The notes under the pieces: generated by a model
Databases searched by the model: none
What the model saw: the letters and a program-made list of their open reading frames with translations, nothing else
Told to the model about the DNA's origin: nothing
Shown: in pieces, positions 6,892 to 13,883 of the stretch
Position numbering within the stretch: the first letter of the stretch is position 1
Layout: every line of letters begins with the position of its first letter
Made by a program: the position numbers and the translations under genes
Virus record (IMG/VR): IMGVR_UViG_3300006916_000159
Span: 1-34,462 of that record
DNA length: 34,462 bases
Origin: a virus
Direction: 5' to 3' (one strand)

Positions 6892-7309
6892 AAGCTCGCT
6901 ATGGACGAATCTGCGTAAAAAGCTGGTCGGAACCTATTCTGGTATCGATGTCATGCGGGTGGAGAATATGACCCAAGATGGGACGCCAGATGTCAACGTG
7001 TGCCATGGCGGCCGGGAGGTCTGGATTGAGCTAAAGCATGTGCATGCGTTTCCCAAGCGGCTGTCTACCACCATAGGCAAAAAGGAATGGATTAGACGGG
7101 CACAGGTCGATTGGGCCTATGCCCGCATTCAAGCAGGCGGGGCAGTGTTTCTGTTGGTACAGGTTGAGCGAGAATATTTCCTGTTTGCAGGAGAACTTAT
7201 TCCCGCATTATACGTGGGTCAGGTTCGAGACTGGTGGAATCAACATGCACTGGGTCAATCCAATTCATTGAACGCGGATCTCTTGAATCTATTATTTTTG
7301 TATGATTAA
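6881..7309 (+). CDS. PD-(D/E)XK nuclease (VRR-NUC-like)
   Basis: 142 residues from GTG 6881; a TTG at 6836 is the only upstream alternative. The nuclease core is plain: GTPD with Asp37, a turn, then VWIELK with Glu50 and Lys52, preceded by a helix (LWTNLRKKL) and followed by a basic helix (KEWIRRAQVDWAYARIQAGG). This is the order of small phage endonucleases, which are proposed to resolve or nick DNA during replication, recombination or packaging. Position just before the terminase region would suit a packaging-related role. The last 113 bases are antisense to the minus-strand gene at 7197-7583. Start choice is uncertain; the call is firmer. Confidence 0.8.
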   Translation: MGSESSLWTNLRKKLVGTYSGIDVMRVENMTQDGTPDVNVCHGGREVWIELKHVHAFPKRLSTTIGKKEWIRRAQVDWAYARIQAGGAVFLLVQVEREYFLFAGELIPALYVGQVRDWWNQHALGQSNSLNADLLNLLFLYD

Positions 7310-7583
7310 GCAGCACGCTGAATAGCTCGATGAACTGGGTGGTGTTGATAGTGGTTTCCCCTTTCTCCAAGATCTCTTCCCGGAGGCTTAAGAATAACTT
7401 ATTGGCTGTTTCGGGATCTGCGGCGTGGGCCTTATCAATGATCTCCTGCAGGATGTCCGCCTGCACTTCCTGCCTCGCCAGCGCCCGCCGGACGAGGTGC
7501 ATCTTTATCCCAGTTATTTCGCAGAAGCGTTTGACGCTCTGGAAGCTGAACCGGATACGATCTTCAAGTGAATCTGTAAGCAT
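7197..7583 (-). CDS. HTH-like putative regulator, antisense to the nuclease gene end
   Basis: 128 residues on the minus strand in an otherwise rightward region. The start is well supported: GGGGAG lies 9 bases before the ATG at 7583. Residues about 15-40 (QSVKRFCEITGIKMHLVRRA) look like a helix-turn-helix. An acidic helical part follows (ILQEIIDKAHAADPETANKL) and a tail. The final ~37 residues lie over the nuclease gene and look less like folded protein (many Asp, Pro, Ser), so they may simply be tolerated read-through. TATAAT on the minus strand in the palindrome 7614-7628 is a possible promoter. Its place beside repeated elements and the terminase genes suggests a regulator of the late region; this is inference. 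Confidence 0.6.
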   Translation of the reverse strand: MLTDSLEDRIRFSFQSVKRFCEITGIKMHLVRRALARQEVQADILQEIIDKAHAADPETANKLFLSLREEILEKGETTINTTQFIELFSVLLNHTKIIDSRDPRSMNWIDPVHVDSTSLEPDPRIMRE

Positions 7584-7613
7584 GTAATTATCTCCCCGAT
7601 AAGTGTTTCAGAG

Positions 7614-7628
7614 CCTATATTATATAGG
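7614..7628. promoter_or_regulatory. 15-bp palindrome with TATAAT on the minus strand
   Basis: CCTATAT-T-ATATAGG is a perfect inverted repeat with a one-base centre. Read on the minus strand it contains TATAAT about 30 bases before the HTH gene start, so it may be that gene's -10. The expected -35 position reads TTTTAT, which is weak. Symmetry also fits an autoregulatory operator. Confidence 0.45.
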
Positions 7629-7678
7629 GGAAAATTAAAAGATAAAACAATGGAGTATCAAAAACATATACCACTTAA

Positions 7679-7703
7679 CCACTTACTTATTGAAATATAA
7701 AGG
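7679..7703 (+). repeat. Repeat element copy 1
   Basis: CCACTTACTTATTGAAATAT followed by AAAGG. It differs at one base from copy 2 at 7750. It is preceded by a partial CCACTTAAC at 7671 and followed by TCTAATGCTTAAC, which is echoed after copy 2. Confidence 0.75.
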
Positions 7704-7749
7704 ATTCTAATGCTTAACTATTATTTACTTTAGGTTATATCACAATGTA

Positions 7750-7774
7750 CCACTTACCTATTGAAATATAAAGG
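7750..7774 (+). repeat. Repeat element copy 2
   Basis: CCACTTACCTATTGAAATAT followed by AAAGG, spaced 71 bp from copy 1. It is followed by GAAAGCTGA, which recurs after copy 3. In-phase spacing close to seven helical turns would suit protein binding. Confidence 0.75.
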
Positions 7775-7809
7775 GAAAGCTGAATATCAATGAGTTAGCT
7801 AATGCTTTT

Positions 7810-7838
7810 AACTTATTGAAAGGTAAAAAGAAAGCTGA
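7810..7838 (+). repeat. Repeat element copy 3 (diverged)
   Basis: AACTTATTGAAAGGTAAAAA followed by GAAAGCTGA. It shares CTTATTGAAA and the GAAAGCTGA tail with copies 1 and 2 and lies 60 bp after copy 2. It is preceded by GCTAATGCTTTTAAC, similar to the sequence after copy 1. Confidence 0.6.
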
Positions 7839-7869
7839 TTATTCCGGACTACGTGCGCGAGGTTAAGGA

Positions 7870-7903
7870 TTGCCTTTTATGTTTTGATTTTTCTTTATAT
7901 AAT
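7870..7903 (+). promoter_or_regulatory. Candidate promoter for the terminase operon
   Basis: TATAAT at 7898-7903 lies 40 bases before the terS start within a strongly A+T-rich stretch. TTGCCT at 7870-7875 is the nearest -35-like hexamer, but the 22-bp spacing is too long; an activator-dependent or alternative promoter is possible. The conserved early block seen at the other promoters is absent. Confidence 0.35.
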
Positions 7904-7943
7904 ATAACTTCAGCATTTTGGCGATTAGGGATTATAAAAGGAT

Positions 7944-8342
7944 ATGTCAGCAGCCCACGTACCAACCCAAGACCTCTGCTCGCAGGTAGAGGCACTAGCT
8001 GGAGTGGGAGTTCCCTACGAAGCCATAGCCGCGTACATCGGGATTGCACCGATGACCCTCACTAAGCATTACAAAGAAAACCTACAGCTTGGAAAAGCTC
8101 GAGCATTCGAGAAGATCGGGCGCACCTTATTTCAGAAAGCACTCGACGGGGATAATACATGTTTGATTTTTTACGCCAAAACGCAGATGGGATGGAACGA
8201 GAAGATAGAGGTCTCGGGGGAAATAGACCTTATCCCAAGAATAGAGAAGACCATTACCACAATCGACGCTGTGAATATAATCGAACATGAAAGTGAATCT
8301 GCATCACAAGCAGACACAGGCGCAGTACTCGCCCGCGACTGA
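7944..8342 (+). CDS. terS: Terminase small subunit
   Basis: 132 residues. Residues about 12-44 (VEALAGVGVPYEAIAAYIGI then APMTLTKHY) are a helix-turn-helix of the small-terminase type. A basic helix (GKARAFEKIGRTLFQKAL) for oligomerisation and the characteristic IFYAKTQMGWNEK segment follow. The protein recognises phage DNA and regulates the large subunit during packaging. SD AAAGGA lies directly before the ATG. It overlaps the large subunit gene by 56 bases in another frame. The repeats just upstream are candidates for its DNA target. Confidence 0.88.
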   Translation: MSAAHVPTQDLCSQVEALAGVGVPYEAIAAYIGIAPMTLTKHYKENLQLGKARAFEKIGRTLFQKALDGDNTCLIFYAKTQMGWNEKIEVSGEIDLIPRIEKTITTIDAVNIIEHESESASQADTGAVLARD

Positions 8343-9708
8343 GATATTATTCGGCGGGGCAGCAGGGCCGGGAAAGTCACATCTACTTCGAGTTGCCGCA
8401 ATCGAATGGGCGCTTGATATCCCGCATCTGCAGATCTACCTATTTCGCCGCACGTTTCCTGACTTATGGAAGAATCATATGGAAGGCCCTTCCGGCTTTC
8501 CCTCATTACTTGCAGAATTCATGGAAAAAGGACTCTGCAAAATCAATTACAGTAAGAACTACATCGAATTCAAGAATGGATCCAAGATCATGCTCTGCCA
8601 TTTACAGTATGAAAAGGATCTATATAACTATCAGGGCGCAGAAATACACGTACTGCTGATGGATGAGTTAACGCAATTCAGCGAGGAAATGTATCGTTAC
8701 TTGCGAGGTCGCGTACGTATGATTGGCGTTAAGGTCCCGGAAGAGCATACTGGCAAATTCCCTAGAATCATAAGTGGCAGCAATCCCGGTGGTCTTGGGC
8801 ATTCATGGGTGAAGCGCACTTTTATCGATGACAAGCTCCCCATGAGCTGCTACCGCCAGAGCAAGAAAGAAGGGGGCATGCTACGCCAATTTATCCCGGC
8901 CAGAATGGATGATAACCCGGATCTGATGCGGGATGACCCTAATTACGGGGACCGCCTAGAAGGGTTAGGCAATAAAGATTTAGTCCGGGCCTATAAGGAA
9001 GGCGACTGGGATATTGTGGCAGGTGGCATTATTGATGATCTCTGGAATAGAGATAAGCATATCCTCCCGGCACTTATAGATGTGCCATCAAGCTGGACCA
9101 TAGATCGATCCTTTGACTGGGGCAGCAGCAAGCCCTTTAGTGTGGGGTGGTGGGCCGAGACAGATGGGACGCCGGCTGTTTTCGCGGATGGCAAAGAGCG
9201 TCATTTCCCTCGGGGAACCTTGATCCGCCTACATGAATGGTATGGCTGGAATGGAGAACCTAATACCGGATGTAAGATGCTGAGCGTGGAAATAGCGCGG
9301 GGTATTCTGAAGAAAGAAGAAATGATGAGACTGAAGGGCCGGGTAAAAGCAGGGCCGGCAGATAGCAGCATCTATGATGATGTGGATGGGAAATCCATAG
9401 CGGGGGAAATGTCTTTAGCTGGGGTCCGATGGGAGAAAGCGAATAAGAAAGCGGGTTCCCGGGTGCAAGGCTGGGAGCTATTGCGCCAACGACTGACGGC
9501 TTCGCTGCCCGATCGGCCAGAAGATCCGGGTCTCTATGTCACTGAATTATGTACACATTTCATAAGAACGATGCCGGTATTGCCGAGGGATAAGAAAAAG
9601 CCCGATGATGTGGACAGCGATGCCGAGGATCATATCGCCGATGAGGTACGCTACCGTTGCTTACATGAACGTAAATATTTGGTAGAGCAAACGTTATACG
9701 GGATGTAG
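8287..9708 (+). CDS. terL: Terminase large subunit
   Basis: 473 residues, the packaging ATPase and nuclease. Walker A is GGAAGPGKS at residues 23-31. Walker B is VLLMDE with Asp126-Glu127, followed by a coupling-type segment IISGSNPGG. The nuclease half opens with SFDWGSSKPFSVGWW, the RNase H-like DxG strand, and further acidic residues follow (GPADSSIYDD and DAEDHIADEVRY). The length is normal. The start has no clear SD, but overlap with terS and the short distance to Walker A are typical of this group. It works with the portal encoded just downstream. Confidence 0.95.
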   Translation: MKVNLHHKQTQAQYSPATEILFGGAAGPGKSHLLRVAAIEWALDIPHLQIYLFRRTFPDLWKNHMEGPSGFPSLLAEFMEKGLCKINYSKNYIEFKNGSKIMLCHLQYEKDLYNYQGAEIHVLLMDELTQFSEEMYRYLRGRVRMIGVKVPEEHTGKFPRIISGSNPGGLGHSWVKRTFIDDKLPMSCYRQSKKEGGMLRQFIPARMDDNPDLMRDDPNYGDRLEGLGNKDLVRAYKEGDWDIVAGGIIDDLWNRDKHILPALIDVPSSWTIDRSFDWGSSKPFSVGWWAETDGTPAVFADGKERHFPRGTLIRLHEWYGWNGEPNTGCKMLSVEIARGILKKEEMMRLKGRVKAGPADSSIYDDVDGKSIAGEMSLAGVRWEKANKKAGSRVQGWELLRQRLTASLPDRPEDPGLYVTELCTHFIRTMPVLPRDKKKPDDVDSDAEDHIADEVRYRCLHERKYLVEQTLYGM

Positions 9709-9712
9709 GGAA

Positions 9713-9750
9713 GTTGCTTTTTACCCGGTGTTTGGGTATAAATAAGCAAC
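9713..9750 (+). other. Stem-loop between terL and portal
   Basis: GTTGCTT (9713-9719) pairs with AAGCAAC (9744-9750), and TACCC (9722-9726) pairs with GGGTA (9734-9738), with a 7-base loop GGTGTTT. It starts 4 bases after the terL stop and ends about 20 bases before the portal start. There is no U-run, so it is not a standard terminator. RNA processing, mRNA stability or partial attenuation are options. Confidence 0.55.
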
Positions 9751-9771
9751 CTTTCGACAGGAACCGCATCA

Positions 9772-11229
9772 ATGCCAGTCAACACGCCTCATACCAACTA
9801 CACTGAACATGTAGGGAAATGGAAAAGATGCAGAGATACCATAGCGGGTTCTGATGCTGTTAAAATCAAAGAAGATACCTACCTTCCTCGACTTACCAAA
9901 CAAAGCGACAGCCAATACAAAGCATATGTGCAACGCGCTAATTTTTACGGCGCAACAGCACGTACGCATCAAGGTTTAATCGGCGCTGTCTTTCGCAAAG
10001 ACTACGAACTTGAAACTACTGATCCTGAAATCGAGCAATACATTACGCGCGAAGGATTGGACTTAACCGATCTATCAAAACGATTTGTTGCAGAGACATT
10101 GACGACAGGCAGATCAGGTGGCCTTGTTGATATCGATTCAAAGAGCGGCGGCAAGCGAGCATACATCGCTTTGTACACAGCAGAATCTATTTTGAACTGG
10201 CGTACGAAAACAGTGAGGGGAAAAGAAGTGCTATCCCAAGTCGTGCTCCAAGAGAACTACACAGAAGAAAACACTATCGATCCATTCATGCTGGAAGAGA
10301 AGCCGCAGTGGCGCGTACTCAAGTTAGATGAAAGAGAATTATACGTCCAAGAAATTTGGCGCCAGAAGAAAAGCACTGAAACGAAAGATGCCTCTGATAC
10401 GTATTACATTTTCGAGACTATCGAGCCTAAGAGAAACGGCACTCGTATCGACTTCATCCCTTTTCGTTTTATCTCTGCCGATAATCATTTAACCCGGATC
10501 AGCAAGCCACCATTACTGGATCTGGTTGACGTTAACTTATCCCATTACCGAACCTCTGCAGATCTGGAGCATGGCGCGCATTACACCGCATTGCCTACCG
10601 CATGGGTCGCGGGCTTTGAAACAGATAAGGATCTAGTGATAGGGAGTTCAGTAGCATGGGTAACCAATAATTCCAATGCCTCTGCCGGCTTCCTCGAATA
10701 CACCGGACAAGGGCTAGGCGCATTAAGCGGTTTATTGAAAGATAAAGAATCCATGATGGCGGCGCTAGGTGCGCGGCTGTTAGAAGAATCCAAGAAGGCA
10801 GCAGAAAGCGCCGAAGCATTAGAGATACGCCAATCAAGCGAGAACGCATCGCTTGCCGGCATCATACGCACTGTATCGACAGGTCTTGAAGATATGATGA
10901 ATTGGGTATCGTGGTGGAGTAACCCAACTGCGAAGACTGAAGCAAACAATTTCAATTTGAATATGGACTTCGTAGCTACTCGTATGTCGCCTCAAGAATT
11001 GCAGGCACTGATGGGCGCATGGCAGGGCGGTGGTATGTCTGTTGATACCTTCCTATGGAATCTGAAGCGGGGCGAAATGCTTCCTGAAGATCGCACGATT
11101 GAAGATGAAAAGGATCTTCTCGATAAAGACAAACCAACTGATGACATGCAGGATATCATCCCTATCAAGCGCAGATTCAACGTAGTGCAAGATGAAGAAG
11201 GCAATACGACAGGTGTTGAAGAAGCGTGA
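9772..11229 (+). CDS. Portal protein, DUF4055 type
   Basis: 485 residues. The N-terminal region has YLPRLTKQSDSQYKAYVQRA then NFYGATARTHQGLIGAVFRK, the sequence I associate with the DUF4055 phage portal family. TLTTGRSGGLVDI, DVNLSHYRTSADLEHGAHYT and a long helix ALGARLLEESKKAAESAEAL follow in the expected order for wing, clip/stem and crown parts. Portals form the dodecameric ring at one capsid vertex and receive the terminase motor. The acidic tail is normal. It follows terL after the stem-loop, with AGGA in front of the ATG. Confidence 0.9.
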   Translation: MPVNTPHTNYTEHVGKWKRCRDTIAGSDAVKIKEDTYLPRLTKQSDSQYKAYVQRANFYGATARTHQGLIGAVFRKDYELETTDPEIEQYITREGLDLTDLSKRFVAETLTTGRSGGLVDIDSKSGGKRAYIALYTAESILNWRTKTVRGKEVLSQVVLQENYTEENTIDPFMLEEKPQWRVLKLDERELYVQEIWRQKKSTETKDASDTYYIFETIEPKRNGTRIDFIPFRFISADNHLTRISKPPLLDLVDVNLSHYRTSADLEHGAHYTALPTAWVAGFETDKDLVIGSSVAWVTNNSNASAGFLEYTGQGLGALSGLLKDKESMMAALGARLLEESKKAAESAEALEIRQSSENASLAGIIRTVSTGLEDMMNWVSWWSNPTAKTEANNFNLNMDFVATRMSPQELQALMGAWQGGGMSVDTFLWNLKRGEMLPEDRTIEDEKDLLDKDKPTDDMQDIIPIKRRFNVVQDEEGNTTGVEEA

Positions 11230-11369
11230 TCGAAGGTCACATCTTAATCAAATGCACTTATTGCGATTGCGTTATAATGCGCTGTCAATGCAAAGTAGAT
11301 AATAAGCCCGTGACTTATGACACGTGCCATAAATGCCAAAAGAAAATCGACTCAGGTGAAATTAAATGA
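11226..11369 (+). CDS. Cysteine-rich zinc-ribbon-like small protein (GTG start)
   Basis: 47 residues, GTG start overlapping the portal stop by four bases (GTGA) and ending in an ATGA overlap with the next gene. Seven cysteines: KCTYCDC (10, 13, 15), RCQC (20, 22) and TCHKC (34, 37). Two CxxC pairs about 24 residues apart make a zinc ribbon likely. Similar tiny Cys-rich genes near portal genes occur in phages. No function is known to me. Confidence 0.65.
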   Translation: MIEGHILIKCTYCDCVIMRCQCKVDNKPVTYDTCHKCQKKIDSGEIK

Positions 11370-11713
11370 TCAGAGTTACGCAGAACGGTAACAAGGTGAT
11401 GATCGACGCAATAACAGCAAGCGTCGATAAGTTTCACTTGTTCACCGACGATGGAGAATTGACGGGCCATGGCTACAGCCCAATACAAGTAGATCCGACA
11501 CTATGGGACCGCGGAGCGTATCCCATGCAAGAATGGACTTTCGCCGGGGGCGATACAACCAAAGTAATAGGTTATTTTGCCTCCTCTAAAGATGGAACGA
11601 TATTGTTCGACGAGAATTTTCAAGACGACTCGGAAGACGATTTCATCATTAAGAATGAAGGAGACAAAATAAAAATAAGCGTGCGTCTCATGCTTATTAC
11701 CCAAGGCGGATAA
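11366..11713 (+). CDS. Conserved small virion-region protein
   Basis: 115 residues, beta-rich. It follows a plan I recognise from proteins next to portal or fibre genes: KVMIDAITASVDKFHLFTDD, a GYSPIQV strand, PMQEWTFAGG, VIGYFASSKDGTILF and a final basic strand KIKISVRLML. Its place between portal and fibre-like genes suggests a small structural or adaptor protein. It is coupled to the upstream gene by ATGA. Confidence 0.7.
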   Translation: MIRVTQNGNKVMIDAITASVDKFHLFTDDGELTGHGYSPIQVDPTLWDRGAYPMQEWTFAGGDTTKVIGYFASSKDGTILFDENFQDDSEDDFIIKNEGDKIKISVRLMLITQGG

Positions 11714-11716
11714 TAC

Positions 11717-13807
11717 GTGGCCGTACGTACGCAAACCGTATCCAAAGCATCCGCTGCGGTAGTCTCTGCAACTGCTTCTACTATTCAAGGCTCAGGTCTT
11801 GGCGCGTATGTTGGTTATCATATAGCGATCACATCAGGCACCGGTTCAGGTCAAGTACGCTACGCTATCAACAGTGCAGGCCGAACTGATGTATTAACAG
11901 TCAGTGAAGACTGGGACATTATACCAGACACTACCAGCGACGTTCATGTTGCTTGGAATCAAGCAGACTACGATTCAAACTTCGGTAACGATTTCAAATT
12001 AGTATTAAAAGCGACTGCTGAATGGGATGTTGGTGCAACTGGCTGGACTATAGGCGATGGCACGAATCCCGTAATAGGCGGCTTAGTCGATCAAGCATTA
12101 TCGATGGATGATGATCTAATCCTATTGAATCGCGGCTTCTTTGCGATGGGCTATCGGGCAGGCGATACGTCGCTAGGCGGATGGTACTTCAATTCAAACA
12201 ACGGAACATCAACGCTTGGTTACCCGCATATCAAAGTTCAGTCAGGCGGTACATTATGGCTAGGCAACATGGTATGCGGTACAGTATTCGCGCATTCGGT
12301 ACACGCCTACACGGGATCAAACGTCTATATCTACGACTCCTCTTTTACAAATGTCGCTTACAACGGTATGCGATTAGAGGGCAAAGTATACGGCACTGGC
12401 ATGAAGGTTACGGGCAAAGGCGTAACAAACGATTACGTGGTGGTCGCATCGGGCATCGTTAATTACACGGGACCGATCACGCTCGCTAATACTTACGGCT
12501 TTCAATCAAGCGCAGTTTCGCAGACTTGCAGAATACGTGGATATGAGGCAGTAGCGCCGCAGCAAGATGTTGAAGCCCATAATTCTACGACATGGGAATT
12601 TGTTAACCCTTCATGGGGAACGCCTCAGATCTTATGGACCCAGAACGACGGCAATTCGACTGTCAGCGAAATATTCGAGATAGTAGGCGATGTAAAAGAT
12701 ACGAGCGGTAACGCATTATCTAGTTCAAAATTCATTGTTGTTCGATCAAGCACAGTTGCAAATGCGACGATCGTGGTAGACGCTGTTACGAGTACGAATG
12801 GCGCTTTCAGCGATGAGATATTAAAGCGTCAATGGGTATCGACCAATTCATCTTCGACGTTTGGTAATTTCACCGGACGCGCATGGAATTATGGTTACGT
12901 TCCTTTCGGTGGCGCACTTGATGTAACAGAACGAATTGATCTAGCAGTGGGCATGTCCCTTGACAGCGAAATCTTTCAGACGACAGCAGCATCCGCCGTA
13001 ACGGGCGGTGCGGGCATCACTGTCGAGAACTGGGCATCCGCTGGCGTTAACAAATTAACCGCATTAGCGTATGCATCAGGCGGCGCAGCGCTTGTAAACG
13101 ATGCTATCGTTAGTGGCGCAGTATCCGGCGCGCAAGGAACAGTGCGCGAGACATTAGGCGACACTACTTCAGGCACCGTCGCCCTATACGATCGCAATGG
13201 GGTGGCTTTTACGAATAATGAGGATCTGTTTGTACTGGGCGCACGCAAAGCACAGGCGAACGTATCCTCATTCAGCGAAGATTACACGTGGGAAGTAATA
13301 GCATCAGCGAAATCGATGCAAGCAACCTACGATTACACCGCAGCGCGCATGGCCTCGACATCAGCAACCGTCGAAGATTGGATTACCCAGATGCGCGAGC
13401 GCAACACAACGATCATTGATGCTGCCGCGCAAACATACGATACAGAGGCATACGGATCGACAGGCGTTTGGATATCGAAGCGTGGGTCAGGCACGATAAA
13501 CTTCATGACAGCAGACAGCGGGACGCAATTTATCCCGGCGGCTTCTTATACGTTTACGTTGACGGGAATCCAGTCTGACAGCGAGGTACGTTTTTATCGC
13601 ACGAGCGACAACGCATTAATCGACGGCATTGAATCTTCAGGCACTTCCTTTGGCTATACGTATACGTATACGGGAGACGTAGGTATTTATGCCATCGTTT
13701 TTCATCTATTATACAAAGAAGTGAGATTAACCGGATTGACGCTAAGCAACGCGAACCAATCAATCCCAGTACAGCAACAAACAGACAGGGTATATAGGAA
13801 TCCATGA
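11717..13807 (+). CDS. Large beta-rich virion protein, fibre- or spike-like
   Basis: 696 residues, GTG start with GGCGGA just upstream. It is rich in Ser, Thr, Gly and Asn. The N-terminal module (HIAITSGTGSGQVRYAIN then DVLTVSEDW) resembles repeated modules of the next gene. Residues ~160-270 (GGTLWLGNMVCGTVFAHSVH, then SNVYIYDSSFTNVAYNGM) have the rung-like pattern of a right-handed parallel beta helix. At ~458-507 (NDAIVSGAVSGAQGTV) is a small module also found at the start of the protein encoded at 16749. The C-terminus ends DRVYRNP, a tail I have seen on phage fibre-type proteins. Probably a virion surface protein; receptor binding is inferred. Confidence 0.7.
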   Translation: MAVRTQTVSKASAAVVSATASTIQGSGLGAYVGYHIAITSGTGSGQVRYAINSAGRTDVLTVSEDWDIIPDTTSDVHVAWNQADYDSNFGNDFKLVLKATAEWDVGATGWTIGDGTNPVIGGLVDQALSMDDDLILLNRGFFAMGYRAGDTSLGGWYFNSNNGTSTLGYPHIKVQSGGTLWLGNMVCGTVFAHSVHAYTGSNVYIYDSSFTNVAYNGMRLEGKVYGTGMKVTGKGVTNDYVVVASGIVNYTGPITLANTYGFQSSAVSQTCRIRGYEAVAPQQDVEAHNSTTWEFVNPSWGTPQILWTQNDGNSTVSEIFEIVGDVKDTSGNALSSSKFIVVRSSTVANATIVVDAVTSTNGAFSDEILKRQWVSTNSSSTFGNFTGRAWNYGYVPFGGALDVTERIDLAVGMSLDSEIFQTTAASAVTGGAGITVENWASAGVNKLTALAYASGGAALVNDAIVSGAVSGAQGTVRETLGDTTSGTVALYDRNGVAFTNNEDLFVLGARKAQANVSSFSEDYTWEVIASAKSMQATYDYTAARMASTSATVEDWITQMRERNTTIIDAAAQTYDTEAYGSTGVWISKRGSGTINFMTADSGTQFIPAASYTFTLTGIQSDSEVRFYRTSDNALIDGIESSGTSFGYTYTYTGDVGIYAIVFHLLYKEVRLTGLTLSNANQSIPVQQQTDRVYRNP

Positions 13808-13883
13808 GGGCTACTACATTATTATTTTTATTAAGTACAAATAGATCGGGGTCTATTAATTTTATCCAACGGAGGATGCAAGC

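Larger units (their letters stand above)
7584..7943. promoter_or_regulatory. 360-bp AT-rich noncoding region between the HTH gene and terminase
   Basis: No convincing gene on either strand. It contains the leader of the minus-strand HTH gene, a palindrome at 7614-7628, three related elements (7679, 7750, 7810) and an A+T-rich TATAAT region just before terS. It could hold operators for the divergent HTH gene and the late operon, or a packaging (pac/cos) or replication site. Sequence alone does not separate these. Confidence 0.6.

Noticed and set aside
7330-7587. Plus-strand 85-codon frame opposite the HTH gene
   Set aside because: No SD; sequence is Ser/Arg-rich in the manner of an antisense shadow; the minus-strand frame has a strong SD and a helix-turn-helix-like segment.
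7671-7838. Possible CRISPR-like repeats
   Set aside because: Only two to three copies, uneven similarity and spacing, no cas genes; better read as regulatory repeats.
12181-12462. Arg-rich 93-codon frame inside the 11717 gene
   Set aside because: Shadow frame of the virion gene with no SD and shadow-like composition.
13840-13857. AATAGA/TCTATT hairpin followed by AATTTT
   Set aside because: Only six weak A/T-rich pairs and no proper U-run; not enough for a terminator.
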